From Trichocoleus sp. FACHB-46 (GTDB lineage Bacteria > Cyanobacteriota > Cyanobacteriia > FACHB-46): a DNA stretch of 64,000 nucleotides. A program made the translations under genes and the position numbers. Each line of letters opens with the position of its first letter. Within the stretch, counting starts at the first letter, position 1. Location of the stretch: contig NZ_JACJOD010000028.1 of assembly GCF_014695385.1 (NCBI RefSeq), positions 1 through 64,000 on the forward strand. The letters run 5' to 3'. The notes under the pieces were generated by a model that was given only the letters and a program-made list of their open reading frames with translations, made no database searches and had not been told where the DNA came from. Below are positions 1 to 8,512 of this stretch, one piece after another.

Positions 1-297
1 GGCGACCGCAGCAGCAAGACCTTCAAGTTGTTATGGGTGATTGTAAAGTGCTGGCACTGTTTCTTCTACGTCACCGATGGATGGAAGGTTTACTCTATGT
101 TCATTGAGGAAAGTGACCAAATTGTCAGTAAGACTTATATGACTCGGGTGGAGGGAGAGAATACCCGACTGAGGCATTATTTAGCACGATTGCACCGGAA
201 AACCTTGTGCTACTCCAAATCAGTTGAGATGTTGAAGTGTTCACTTCGGTTGCTGCTGCATTATTTGAAGTATCGGACAATTCCTCTCTCAGCTTAA
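1..297 (+). CDS. IS1-family transposase, C-terminal part (5' end outside window)
   Basis: The reading frame is open from the first base of the window, so the gene starts further left. The visible part matches the end of the InsB-type catalytic domain of IS1: the segment YVTDGW carries the second catalytic Asp and VEGENTRLRHYLARLHRKT carries the catalytic Glu of the DDE triad, followed by the typical SKSVEMLK and LLLHYLKYR tail. The enzyme cuts and joins the ends of its own element. No frameshift is seen in the visible part, so the element could be complete to the left. The right inverted repeat follows directly. Family assignment is firm; activity cannot be judged from a fragment. Confidence 0.9.
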   Translation, partial: GDRSSKTFKLLWVIVKCWHCFFYVTDGWKVYSMFIEESDQIVSKTYMTRVEGENTRLRHYLARLHRKTLCYSKSVEMLKCSLRLLLHYLKYRTIPLSA

Positions 298-320
298 ATC
301 ATTACCTATTCAGCAACGCC
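294..320. mobile_element. Right terminal inverted repeat of the IS1-family element
   Basis: Directly after the transposase stop the sequence reads, on the minus strand, GGCGTTGCTGAATAGGTAAT and onward. Cyanobacterial insertion sequences often begin with GGCGTTGCTGA, so I take base 320 as the outer end. The same 14 bases (TATTCAGCAACGCC) recur at 38807-38820. The left end and target duplication lie outside the window, so the boundary is inferred. Confidence 0.65.
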
Positions 321-579
321 TTCCGTCGTAATCCGAAGCAATTGCTAAATAACGCATCGCCTTAATTAGATAGGTCCATTTATCCTAAGGTGCGGGATTG
401 CCTGGCTCATCTAACAGAAGCACTAATCTTAAAAGCAATTCACTAAGCTAGACTTGCGAGAGTTGGCCTACTGCATCGTGATGCAATCTGTAACTTAACT
501 ATGCAACTCGTGACAAAAATCCTGACGAAAGATAATTAGCTAACTATTGCTTAACTCAATCCTGTGCTAGCCTGTGGAA
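321..579. other. Intergenic region between IS end and rpsU leader
   Basis: No coding frame is convincing here. A 14-base palindrome (TGCATC, GT, GATGCA) lies at 472-485, of unknown meaning. The segment GTGCTAG at 564-570 lies at the same distance before the leader as TTATAGT does before rbp and may be part of a -10 element. Confidence 0.4.
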
Positions 580-661
580 AAGGATTATTTTCGGCTGTGT
601 AATTCGTTTTGTTGCAAGCGTTTCTCCGAATCTAACTCTCTGCACCTTTGATTCTGGAGAT
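580..661 (+). promoter_or_regulatory. Conserved rbp-type 5' leader in front of the lone rpsU
   Basis: This stretch aligns with the leader of the RNA-binding protein gene at 43295-43385. Shared blocks in order are AAGGATTATTTTCGGCT, TTCGTTTT, CAAG-GTTTCTCCG, ATCTAACT, CTCT-CAC, TTTGATT-TGGAGAT. The last block contains the ribosome binding site GGAGA, 12 bases before the rpsU ATG. Work on Anabaena rbp genes has tied their 5' untranslated region to cold regulation, so this is probably a cis-acting RNA element. Its presence without an rbp gene is unusual. Confidence 0.7.
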
Positions 662-672
662 GCCCCAACCGA

Positions 673-861
673 ATGGCCCAAATAATTCTAAATGAAAATG
701 AGGGAATTGAGGCAGCAATCCATCGATTCAAGCGGAAAGTTTCTAAGGCGGGAATTTTTCCAGATATGAAGAAGCATCGCCACTTCGAAACGCCTGGGGA
801 AAAACGTAAACGTAAATTAGTTGCTAAGCATAGACAGCGGAAAAAATATTCTCGTCACTGA
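673..861 (+). CDS. rpsU: 30S ribosomal protein S21, copy 1
   Basis: The 62-residue product is a component of the small ribosomal subunit, where S21 contacts the 3' end of 16S rRNA near the anti-Shine-Dalgarno region. The sequence has the usual S21 pattern: an N-terminal [21 protein letters not shown] block, then [14 protein letters not shown] and a very basic tail. A second, non-identical copy lies at 43827-44018. In cyanobacteria rpsU usually follows an rbp gene; here rbp is missing but its leader is present, so expression is probably cold-responsive. The start at ATG 673 follows GGAGA at 656-660. Identification is secure. Confidence 0.95.
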   Translation: MAQIILNENEGIEAAIHRFKRKVSKAGIFPDMKKHRHFETPGEKRKRKLVAKHRQRKKYSRH

Positions 862-996
862 TCCTTAAAACTTATCTGGCTGACGCAGCCTAATCAACCT
901 AAAACTCTCGGACCTGAGTTCCGGAAGTTAAGCTTGATCGCTGAAATGAGACACTCCTTCTCTTCGTAAATCTTCTAACAACTCCTAAAGGCTCCT

Positions 997-1374
997 ATGA
1001 ATACCAAAGAACTTCTAAGCCGCTACTCAGCTGGACAAAGGGACTTTAGAAACCTTAATCTAATGGCTGCTAATCTGAGAAATCTTAACTTCAGTGGGGC
1101 TAATTTCAGTGGAGCCAATTTCAGAGGGGCAAACCTGACTAGCACCAATTTGAGCCAAGCGAACCTGAGCGATGTCAATTTGACGGGCGCAAACTTAACC
1201 AGAGCCAACTTGACACGGGCTAATTTGAAGAATGCCGACTTGACTCATGTCAATCTGAGCGACACAAATCTAAGTCATGCGTATCTGTCAGACGCTATCC
1301 TGCCCGATGGAGCAGGAGCCAAACTCGCCTCTAATAGTCCTGCGGTAGCGCTGTCTCAAGATGTAGTAGGCTAA
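997..1374 (+). CDS. Pentapeptide-repeat protein
   Basis: The 125-residue protein is built from about fifteen tandem A(N/D)LxX pentapeptides between residues 20 and 105, for example GANFSGANFRGANLTSTNL. Such repeats fold into a right-handed square beta helix. There is no signal peptide or membrane segment, so it is probably cytosolic. Residues 1-19 (LLSRYSAGQRDF) are the usual short helical cap of cyanobacterial members, and the last 20 residues are a non-repeat tail. The family is greatly expanded in cyanobacteria and mostly of unknown function; a few members mimic DNA and inhibit gyrase, but nothing here shows that. It is a stand-alone gene. Confidence 0.88.
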   Translation: MNTKELLSRYSAGQRDFRNLNLMAANLRNLNFSGANFSGANFRGANLTSTNLSQANLSDVNLTGANLTRANLTRANLKNADLTHVNLSDTNLSHAYLSDAILPDGAGAKLASNSPAVALSQDVVG

Positions 1375-1422
1375 CTTGTTCTGAACTATCTCTGAACTCG
1401 CTAACCTACTGGTGCCTAGTCT

Positions 1423-2262
1423 TTACTCTAAGCAAGGTTCCTCTTTGAGGGGAGCGAGTAAGGGAAATTCTTCGCCGCGCAGGTAAGCATCAAATTCTTC
1501 TTCAAATCGGCTCCAGCTTGTTGCAATCGAACGTTGCAAACGACAGGCTGGAGCTTCTCGGTATAAAGGAAGGCGTTGCTCGATCTGCGTTTTTAGCGCT
1601 GGATGCAATTCTTCAAAGACATTCGTTTTTGTGCCTGTGTAGTTCAACACTAAAAAGCCTGGTTTGCCTTTCATCTTCATCCAAGGCTCCCAAGGTCCCA
1701 TGCGGTAATAGGACAAAGTGACAGCGCGATCGCAACTGGCATCTACGATCTCATCTTCAAGCATGCGAGTTGGAAAAATAAATTTGTAGGAATCAGAAGA
1801 TTGCACGAATGGCTCAGGAGAATATTCAGCAAACTTAGGATTACTCGCCAAATTATTAGGTAGCTTCAGGTTGAGGTCTAGTGAGACAAAAGATACTTCA
1901 GGCCCAATAAAAGCCCCAACCTGTGGCGGAATCTGAAACTCCTGATAGTCGTAGGAGCGGTGGATGACGTGTAGCGTTTCACCTGTCCACGGGTTTTGCC
2001 ATTGCCGCAATATTTCTTGCGATCGCGGCTCCAGATAGAGCGTAAATTTGCGGCTGAGTAAAGTCCAGCGCGAAGTTGTAGGGTCTTGAATACAGCGCGA
2101 AATATCGACCCCCAAAAAGTCGAACAGGTGAATGGGTTGATCTGAGTCGAGCGGCTGCGCGTACATAGAGCCTGTGGCTTCAAAGTAGTGAGTTCCGCCA
2201 TCGGTACTACAGCGCATTTTGACAAACTGCTGGTCGGTAATTGTGGACTTGCGTAAAGTCAT
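1423..2262 (-). CDS. DUF1838 family protein
   Basis: The 279-residue protein has the pattern of the DUF1838 family: an N-terminal block with FEATGSMYA, a central NPWTGE motif near residue 90, a PWEPWMKMKGKPGFLVLNY block near residue 190, and a C-terminal TSWSRFEEEFDAYL. The family is found in cyanobacteria, proteobacteria and fungi and has no established biochemical role. No signal peptide or membrane helix is seen. The ATG at 2262 follows AGAGGTGAAAT on the minus strand, a fair ribosome binding site. It is transcribed towards the pentapeptide gene and is separated from the next gene by 470 bases, so it is probably monocistronic. Confidence 0.75.
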   Translation of the reverse strand: MTLRKSTITDQQFVKMRCSTDGGTHYFEATGSMYAQPLDSDQPIHLFDFLGVDISRCIQDPTTSRWTLLSRKFTLYLEPRSQEILRQWQNPWTGETLHVIHRSYDYQEFQIPPQVGAFIGPEVSFVSLDLNLKLPNNLASNPKFAEYSPEPFVQSSDSYKFIFPTRMLEDEIVDASCDRAVTLSYYRMGPWEPWMKMKGKPGFLVLNYTGTKTNVFEELHPALKTQIEQRLPLYREAPACRLQRSIATSWSRFEEEFDAYLRGEEFPLLAPLKEEPCLE

Positions 2263-2734
2263 ATTTCACCTCTAGCGAGATCGATTAATCGTAGCTTGAA
2301 GATCAGGTGAAGGGGAAACCTCTGTAATGTTACGGGTAATCAAACGCTGTATGTAGGTACTCTGGATCGATAAGTCCTAAAATCAATGAAAATTACTGCA
2401 TTCTTCATGAATAAAGTAGCAATTTGATTAATTTATTTTAGTGAAAACTCGTAACCATGAAATTACACCTAGAGCTTTGTAGGAAGACAAAAACTACAAA
2501 GTGGGTTTAGATTGGGTTAGCTTAATCAAGATTTTAACTACAATACCAAGCGCTGAATTCCAGCTAGCAAAAGGCTTTTAGGGTTGCGATCGCAGTTTTT
2601 TCTCTTTGATGGCTTCAGTAGTACTGAACTAATTAATAATTTTCTACACGGGCACTTTCGCGCTGATTAGAACGTCTTTATAAAAGCTTTGTTAAATCAG
2701 CTCCATTCTTGTCAGGCAGTGGTGAAGGTTGCAA
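2263..2734. other. Divergent intergenic region
   Basis: This 470-base stretch holds the promoters of the DUF1838 gene (leftward) and the response regulator (rightward). It is AT-rich with one HIP1-like GCGATCGC near 2588. I see no clear promoter consensus, repeat or small gene. Confidence 0.4.
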
Positions 2735-3457
2735 ATGAGTGAAATTCGTGTGGCCCTAATTGAATCTCAGGACCTCAGTCGGTATGGGATGCAAGCGGCT
2801 TTAGGACAAAGTGATCTAATCACTGTTGTCGGGGAAGCGGCCAAGGGGCGAGAAGGTTTAGACCTGTTGCAACAAACTCAGCCCGATTTGGTCATTATCG
2901 AACTGGATTTGCCTGATATCAGTGGCATTGAGGTCATTCAGCAGATTAAAAACCCAGAGTCGGAAGCAGAATCTGCCGACCTGAAAGTTTTGATTTTTAG
3001 CACTGAAGCTAATGAAGAATTGGTCATGCAAGCCTTTGCCGCAGGCGCAGATTCTTACTGCTTAAAAGACAAAACTAATCACCAAGATTTGTTAGAAGCG
3101 ATTGAGGCAACTTACCAGGGAAATTCCTGGCTCGATCCCGCGATCGCTCGGATTGTGCTGTCCCACTATCAGCAAACGATTGAGCAAGACACCAACGACT
3201 CGAGCCCCGGATCTGTGAGCATTGAACCGATTGACCCAGCCGTAGGCCCCATTCTAGGCGCTGACCCTTTAACTAAACGGGAGCTAGAAATTCTGGAGTT
3301 AATTGTGGGGGGGCACAAAAATGAGGAAATTAGTCAAAAGCTCTATATCACGCTGGACACGGTAAAAACCCATGTCCGTAATATCCTCAACAAGATGGGA
3401 GCCAGCGATCGCACTCATGCAGCGGTTTTAGGCTTGCGTTCAGGCTTAGTGAATTAG
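2735..3457 (+). CDS. NarL/FixJ-type response regulator with degenerate receiver
   Basis: The 240-residue protein has an N-terminal receiver (about 4-130) and a LuxR-type helix-turn-helix (about 178-238; LTKRELEILELIVGG and TVKTHVRNILNKM), so it should bind DNA. Against the paralogue at 11973-12626 the receiver has lost its key acidic residues: the two Mg-binding Asp are Ser11 and Gln12, and the phospho-acceptor Asp is Glu56 (VIIELDLP in place of IIMDIGLP). The switch Lys in CLKDK is kept. A Glu there can mimic phosphorylation, so it may act without a kinase. I chose ATG 2735; a TTG two codons upstream is also in frame. glgA2 follows 153 bases downstream. Confidence 0.87.
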   Translation: MSEIRVALIESQDLSRYGMQAALGQSDLITVVGEAAKGREGLDLLQQTQPDLVIIELDLPDISGIEVIQQIKNPESEAESADLKVLIFSTEANEELVMQAFAAGADSYCLKDKTNHQDLLEAIEATYQGNSWLDPAIARIVLSHYQQTIEQDTNDSSPGSVSIEPIDPAVGPILGADPLTKRELEILELIVGGHKNEEISQKLYITLDTVKTHVRNILNKMGASDRTHAAVLGLRSGLVN

Positions 3458-3610
3458 AGCGATCGCTAGGTGATTCTCCCCGAGTTTACCTGTCAACATC
3501 ACCTGATGTGCTGATTTCAGGTTATGCCGAATGATGGGGTTGCTCCTTCGCGAGAAATAAATATACTTTTGTGAAGATAACAAAACCCTTTTGATCAACG
3601 AGGAGTAAAG

Positions 3611-5101
3611 ATGTACATCGTACAAATTGCCTCTGAGTGCGCTCCAGTCATCAAAGCCGGAGGCTTGGGCGATGTGGTTTATGGACTCAGCCGTGAATTA
3701 GAAACGCGAGGACACTGTGTTGAGCTGATTCTGCCCAAATATGATTGCATGCGCTACGACCATATTTGGGGCTTGCACGATGCCTACCGTGACCTGTGGG
3801 TGCCTTGGTATGGCGGCACAATTCACTGCTCGGTTTACTGCGGCTGGGTACATGGGCAACTCTGCTTCTTTATTGAGCCTCACTCTCGCGATGATTTCTT
3901 CAATCGCGGTTGTTACTATGGTTGCCACGATGACACCATGCGCTTTGCCTTCTTTAGCAAGGCCGCTCTAGAATTTTTGCAGCAGAGCAACAAGCGTCCC
4001 GATGTCATCCACTGCCACGACTGGCAGACTGGCTTAGTTCCCGTCATGCTGTTTGAGAATTACAAGTATGAAATGGGGCTTCAGCGAGTTTGTTACACGA
4101 TTCATAACTTCAAACACCAAGGCTTTGCGGGCAACGAGATTCTTTGGGCCACCGGACTCAACAACGAACCTTACTATTTCCAACCCGATCGCCTGCAAGA
4201 CAACTTCAACCCCTTTGCTTTGAACTTGATGAAAGGGGGCATTGTTTACGCCAATGCAGTAACCACAGTTTCACCGCACCACGCTTGGGAAGCGCGTCAT
4301 ACAGAGGTGGGGTCTGGTCTGGGCCACACGCTGCATATGCATCAAGACAAATTTACCGGAATTCTCAACGGCATTGATCTAGACTTCTGGAGCCCCGAAG
4401 TCGATCGCTATATTCCACACCACTACACCCAGGACAACTTAGAAGGCAAAGCCCAGAACAAGAAAGCGCTGCGCGATCGCCTGTTGTTGCAAGATGTAGA
4501 CAAACCAATCATTGCTTATATTGGCCGTCTGGATGCTCAGAAAGGCGTTCACCTGGTGCATCACGCCATTTATCACGCCATCGATAACGGTGCCCAGTTT
4601 GTCTTGTTAGGTTCCGCCACCGAAGCGGGAATTAATGCTCACTTCCAGCACGAAAAGCGCTTTTTGAATGACCATCCTGACGTGCATCTGGAGCTGGGTT
4701 TTAACGAAGAACTGTCGCACCTGATCTACGCTGGGGCCGATATGATTTTGGTGCCGAGCAACTACGAACCCTGTGGCCTGACTCAGATGATTGGCTTAAA
4801 GTACGGCACAGTACCCATTGTTCGGAGTGTGGGGGGTCTGGTGAATACAGTGTTCGATCGCGACTACGACTCCAATCATTTGCCCGAAACCCGCAATGGC
4901 TATGTCTTCTATGATTCTGACTATCAAGCGTTAGAATCAACCATGAATCGAGCTTTGAGCCTGTGGCGGGATTACCCCAAAGAGTTTCAACAACTAGTGA
5001 AGCAGGGCATGGAATACGACTACTCTTGGAACCATCCGGGTAAGGATTACATCGAGATTTACGATCGCATCCGCCACAAACCAGCTGCTGTAGCGCTGTA
5101 A
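3611..5101 (+). CDS. glgA2: Glycogen synthase, GlgA2 type
   Basis: This 496-residue enzyme transfers glucose from ADP-glucose to the non-reducing end of glycogen. It has the GT5 signature: the substrate-binding loop KAGGLGDV at residues 15-22, HCHDWQTG in the N-terminal GT-B domain, and in the C-terminal domain YIGRLDAQKGV, NYEPCGLTQ and SVGGLVNT. The opening MYIVQIASECAPVIKAGG and the AYRDLWVPWYGG block match the cyanobacterial GlgA2 branch (Synechocystis sll1393 type), which has a longer insertion than GlgA1. ATG 3611 follows CGAGGAGTAAAG, a strong ribosome binding site. The upstream pseudo-receiver regulator could control it, which is only an inference from position. Confidence 0.93.
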   Translation: MYIVQIASECAPVIKAGGLGDVVYGLSRELETRGHCVELILPKYDCMRYDHIWGLHDAYRDLWVPWYGGTIHCSVYCGWVHGQLCFFIEPHSRDDFFNRGCYYGCHDDTMRFAFFSKAALEFLQQSNKRPDVIHCHDWQTGLVPVMLFENYKYEMGLQRVCYTIHNFKHQGFAGNEILWATGLNNEPYYFQPDRLQDNFNPFALNLMKGGIVYANAVTTVSPHHAWEARHTEVGSGLGHTLHMHQDKFTGILNGIDLDFWSPEVDRYIPHHYTQDNLEGKAQNKKALRDRLLLQDVDKPIIAYIGRLDAQKGVHLVHHAIYHAIDNGAQFVLLGSATEAGINAHFQHEKRFLNDHPDVHLELGFNEELSHLIYAGADMILVPSNYEPCGLTQMIGLKYGTVPIVRSVGGLVNTVFDRDYDSNHLPETRNGYVFYDSDYQALESTMNRALSLWRDYPKEFQQLVKQGMEYDYSWNHPGKDYIEIYDRIRHKPAAVAL

Positions 5102-5143
5102 TAGTCTGATTGGGAGGAATGGGATTTGTCCCACCCAAAACTA

Positions 5144-5179
5144 ACATTTTAGGGCGCACTCCGGTGTGCCCTAAAATGT
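5144..5179 (+). terminator. Hairpin after glgA2
   Basis: Arms 5144-5159 and 5164-5179 form a 16-pair stem (one G-T pair) around the loop TCCG. A short T run (GTTT) follows, so it is a weak intrinsic terminator or a transcript-stabilising stem between glgA2 and trhO. Confidence 0.65.
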
Positions 5180-5207
5180 GTTTAGACGCTTGATTCGTAC
5201 GGGAAGC

Positions 5208-6116
5208 ATGACCGAAATTGTTGTTGCCGCACTCTACAAATTTGTCAGCTTGCCAGACTTCGCTGAGAAAAAAGATATGCTCTTGGCCTATTGTTTAGAC
5301 CAAGACATTAAGGGCACCCTTCTTTTCGCTTCAGAAGGCATCAATGGCACGATCGCCGGATCTCGATTGGCGATCGATGCGGTTCTCTCTTTTTTGCGGG
5401 CTGATCCGCGCCTCGCTGATTTAGAGCACAAAGAGTCATATACAGATACTCCCCCGTTCGATCGCCTGAAAGTTCGCTTAAAAAAAGAGATCGTGCCTTT
5501 AGGCGTGCCTGAGGTTGACCCCAACCAGAAAGTAGGAACCTACGTCAGCCCAGAAGAGTGGAACGAGCTGATTACCGATCCAGACGTGGTGGTGATTGAT
5601 ACGCGCAATGATTACGAGGTGCAAATCGGTACTTTTCAAGGCGCTTGCAATCCCCAGACGGCTTCCTTTCGGGAATTTCCTGACTATGTTCGCCAGCACT
5701 TAGACCCCCAAAAACATAAGAAAGTTGCAATGTTTTGTACGGGTGGAATTCGCTGCGAAAAAGCTTCCTCTTTTATGTTGGAGCAAGGGTTTGAGGAAGT
5801 GTATCACCTGAAAGGCGGCATCTTGAAGTACCTCGAAGCAGTCCCAGCCGAAGCAAGTCTTTGGGAAGGCGAGTGCTTCGTATTTGACCAGCGGGTAGCG
5901 GTGCGTCACGGGCTAGAACCTGGTTCTTATGATGCTTGTATGGCTTGTGGTAGACCTATTTCAGACGAAGACAAAGCTTCAGAACATTACCAGGAAGGGA
6001 TTTCTTGTCCTCATTGCTTTGATAGCCTTACGGAAGAAAAAAGAGCCCGCCAAGTAGCCCGTCAAAGACAAGTTGAGCTAGCGAAGCAACGTCATCAGGC
6101 TAGCGTCGAGCCTTAA
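5208..6116 (+). CDS. trhO: tRNA uridine(34) hydroxylase, rhodanese family
   Basis: The 302-residue protein matches the TrhO/YceA family, which makes 5-hydroxyuridine at tRNA position 34. It has the N-terminal ferredoxin-like domain ([13 protein letters not shown]), a rhodanese domain (about 115-215) with the active loop [10 protein letters not shown], giving catalytic Cys177, and a C-terminal zinc-binding-like region with C-x2-C pairs (CMACGRP, CPHC). An in-frame GTG at 5178 lies inside the preceding hairpin, so I place the start at ATG 5208 ([12 protein letters not shown]), which matches family N-termini; the site before it (GGGAAGC) is weak. The glgA2 gene lies upstream behind a hairpin, so it is likely transcribed on its own. 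Confidence 0.9.
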   Translation: MTEIVVAALYKFVSLPDFAEKKDMLLAYCLDQDIKGTLLFASEGINGTIAGSRLAIDAVLSFLRADPRLADLEHKESYTDTPPFDRLKVRLKKEIVPLGVPEVDPNQKVGTYVSPEEWNELITDPDVVVIDTRNDYEVQIGTFQGACNPQTASFREFPDYVRQHLDPQKHKKVAMFCTGGIRCEKASSFMLEQGFEEVYHLKGGILKYLEAVPAEASLWEGECFVFDQRVAVRHGLEPGSYDACMACGRPISDEDKASEHYQEGISCPHCFDSLTEEKRARQVARQRQVELAKQRHQASVEP

Positions 6117-6180
6117 GCGGTTTTGCCAGTTTCCGCATTGCTGCCTTCAATCATAAATTAGAGATCAAAAGGATACGCTG

Positions 6181-6849
6181 ATGAAAGCGAAACATATTAT
6201 TAACTTGCAAAAGGGGCTGACTGGATTTGTAGTCCTAGGACTGATGTGGGCTTATCACAACTTCACCATCGGTCCGTGGATTTATCTGGCGCTTCACGGC
6301 ACCTACGGCCTGCTTTGGTTGCTTAAAGATCAGCTCTTTCCCGACAAGCAGTGGGAGCAGAAGATTTCACCAGGGCAAGGTATTTTTGTTGGCATTATCC
6401 TAGTTTTGTATTGGGTTGCTCCCTTCTTGCTGATTAGTCGTGGTGTTGTGCCGTCGGCTCCTCTGATTGCGGCGGCTGTGGCCTTGAACATCCTTGGTGT
6501 ATTCCTCCACTACAGCAGCGATGCTCAGAAATACTTCACGCTGAAATATCATCCTGGTTTAATTACGGAAGGCTTTTTTGCCCGATGTCGCAACACCAAC
6601 TACTTGGGGGAAGTACTGATCTACAGCTCATTTGCACTTTTAGCTCAGCACTGGTTGCCGTTTGTGATTCTGGCTCTGTTTGCTGCAGGTTTGTTTATCC
6701 CGAATATGCGGAAGAAGGACCAATCTCTGGCGCGTTACCCAGAGTTTGCTGAGTATAAAGCGCGTTCTGGTTTGTTGTTGCCTCAACTCCTGCCATCAAG
6801 AAACTCGGGTTTAGACAGTCAAGCTCCTGATTCACCTCAAAACGGCTAA
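6181..6849 (+). CDS. Membrane protein, DUF1295 / isoprenylcysteine methyltransferase-like
   Basis: The 222-residue protein has about five to six hydrophobic helices and ends in a soluble tail. The C-terminal half resembles the steroid 5-alpha-reductase C-terminal / DUF1295 / isoprenylcysteine carboxyl methyltransferase group: HPGLITEGFFARCRNTNYLGE, followed by a double hydrophobic helix and the RYPEFAEYKARSG motif. These enzymes act on lipophilic substrates in the membrane; the substrate here is unknown. ATG 6181 follows AAAGGAT. Lack of a conserved soluble partner makes function open. A full DUF1295 protein is usually longer, about 260 residues. Confidence 0.7.
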   Translation: MKAKHIINLQKGLTGFVVLGLMWAYHNFTIGPWIYLALHGTYGLLWLLKDQLFPDKQWEQKISPGQGIFVGIILVLYWVAPFLLISRGVVPSAPLIAAAVALNILGVFLHYSSDAQKYFTLKYHPGLITEGFFARCRNTNYLGEVLIYSSFALLAQHWLPFVILALFAAGLFIPNMRKKDQSLARYPEFAEYKARSGLLLPQLLPSRNSGLDSQAPDSPQNG

Positions 6850-6972
6850 ACTGGCGATCGCCTGAGTGAACCATTTCCTGTTTGGGGAGTAGTTATAACG
6901 GCACTTTGGCTCCAGGATTTGGGTCTCTACAAGATGTATCCCTTTATCTGAGACCCAAGTAGGTAATTGTTT

Positions 6973-8415
6973 ATGAGGCCGAAGCAAAATAACATCGCGA
7001 TCGCTTTGATCTCTGCTCTAGCCCTGGTTGGGGTAGGCAGTTACAGCTTATTACTTGCTGGTAAAACAGCTTCGTCTGCGTCGGACCTCGCTCAGGGAGC
7101 GCCACCTAGCCCGAAACCTACTCCCCAAATCATCGTGGAGCCGCAACCGGTGCGAGCTTTGCCAGGGCAGCTAGATCAGGTGCCGATGTTTAACAGCAAT
7201 AGCCCGGAGTGGGTTAAGACTGAGGGTATTCTGCTTTCGACTCTGCCGCCTACGAGCAAGAAAACACCAACTGCCCATCTAAATTTTCCGTTTCAGGGCC
7301 GCTTCGATTTATTCATTCACCACCAAACACACACCCCGAAGGATCTACAAACTTTCTACTTGGGTGTGATGCTGCATAACTCCAGTTCGCAACCCGTGAC
7401 TGTTGATGTGTTGCAAGGCGCGACTTATCTGACCCAAAGCGCTCCCTACATCAAGCTGCCAACCTATGTAGACAATCCCAATAATACAGTTTATGCAGGG
7501 CCAGGCGATCGCGTGGTGACAGATATTCTTCAGGGCAAGCGCCAAGCTGATTTTCCGGCTCAACTGGTGATTCCGCCAGGTCAAAGCCGGATGCTCCTAA
7601 ACCACCCGATGCCAGTGCGGGGTTTAGAGAAACCAATCAATGGGCGATCGGGTTATCTGCGGCTGCGTAGTAGTGGCAAGGTCTACGCGGCCAGCTTGAT
7701 GATGTTTGCCAAGAAAAATGCCAATGGTAGCGATCGCGCCCCCACCTTAGCGGAGTGGCAAGCTTTACTAGACACTGGGACTCTCTCTGGACCTCGCGAC
7801 AAAGTACCAACGCCACCCGAACAGGCAGGCGGACAGTTGATTTATGGTCGAGTTGCAGGAGTTGCTCAAGGATCGCGCTGGCAAGCTCAACTCAGCGATC
7901 GCCCTGGAGCCAAAAACTTAACCATTCCTGCTCCAGGGCAGGCGGTATCTTATGCCATCAGCACAGTGCGAGCAGGTCGCTTGGGCACGGAGCAAAATCA
8001 AGCGGCTAAAATGCTGGTACGTTACCCCGATACCGCTTATGAATCCCATGCTAACTATGGCGTGGAATACAACTTGACCTTGCCGCTTTTCAACCCGACT
8101 CAACAGCCTCAAAAAGTGGCTTTAACCTTAGCAACTCCTTTAAAGGAGGATCGCCTCAGTCAAGGTGGACTGCGTTTCCGCCAACCCCCTTTTGATGTGC
8201 CCTTCTTTCGAGGCACTGTACGTCTGCGCTACCCAGATGATCGAGGCCAGCTTAAGACTCGGTATGTCCATTTGTGGCACCGCAAGGGACAAGTACTGGA
8301 GCCGTTAGAGATGATTGCTCTGCCTCCCAACAGTAGCCGTTCTGTGCAGCTAGATTTGATTTATCCGCCTGATTCCACCCCACCTCAAGTCCTCACCCTC
8401 AAAACTCAAGGTTAA
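6973..8415 (+). CDS. DUF3370 family exported protein
   Basis: The 480-residue protein opens with a charged start and a hydrophobic stretch (IAIALISALALVGVGSYSLLLAG, residues 8-30), a signal peptide or signal anchor. The mature part matches the cyanobacterial DUF3370 family: VRALPGQLDQVPMFNSNSP, then HLNFPFQGRFDLFIHH, LHNSSSQPVTVDVLQGATY and YAGPGDRVVTDILQG, with all-beta character to the end. The family is confined largely to cyanobacteria and its role is not known; the position suggests a periplasmic or envelope protein. ATG 6973 is preferred over the TTG two codons earlier. No operon partner is obvious. Confidence 0.82.
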   Translation: MRPKQNNIAIALISALALVGVGSYSLLLAGKTASSASDLAQGAPPSPKPTPQIIVEPQPVRALPGQLDQVPMFNSNSPEWVKTEGILLSTLPPTSKKTPTAHLNFPFQGRFDLFIHHQTHTPKDLQTFYLGVMLHNSSSQPVTVDVLQGATYLTQSAPYIKLPTYVDNPNNTVYAGPGDRVVTDILQGKRQADFPAQLVIPPGQSRMLLNHPMPVRGLEKPINGRSGYLRLRSSGKVYAASLMMFAKKNANGSDRAPTLAEWQALLDTGTLSGPRDKVPTPPEQAGGQLIYGRVAGVAQGSRWQAQLSDRPGAKNLTIPAPGQAVSYAISTVRAGRLGTEQNQAAKMLVRYPDTAYESHANYGVEYNLTLPLFNPTQQPQKVALTLATPLKEDRLSQGGLRFRQPPFDVPFFRGTVRLRYPDDRGQLKTRYVHLWHRKGQVLEPLEMIALPPNSSRSVQLDLIYPPDSTPPQVLTLKTQG

Positions 8416-8512
8416 TTTCTATGTAAGTAAGCTGGACTGCCAGAATTGACGCTAAAAGGTATATATTGATCCAAAGCGTTGCGAGATTCTGCGGATTGGC
8501 AAGGACGCCTGC

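Noticed and set aside
1023-1208. 61-residue minus-strand frame with repeats opposite the pentapeptide gene
   Set aside because: Its repeat pattern is only the mirror of the plus-strand pentapeptide repeats.
4701-5159. 152-residue minus-strand frame within glgA2
   Set aside because: It lies antisense to a well-conserved gene and resembles no known protein.
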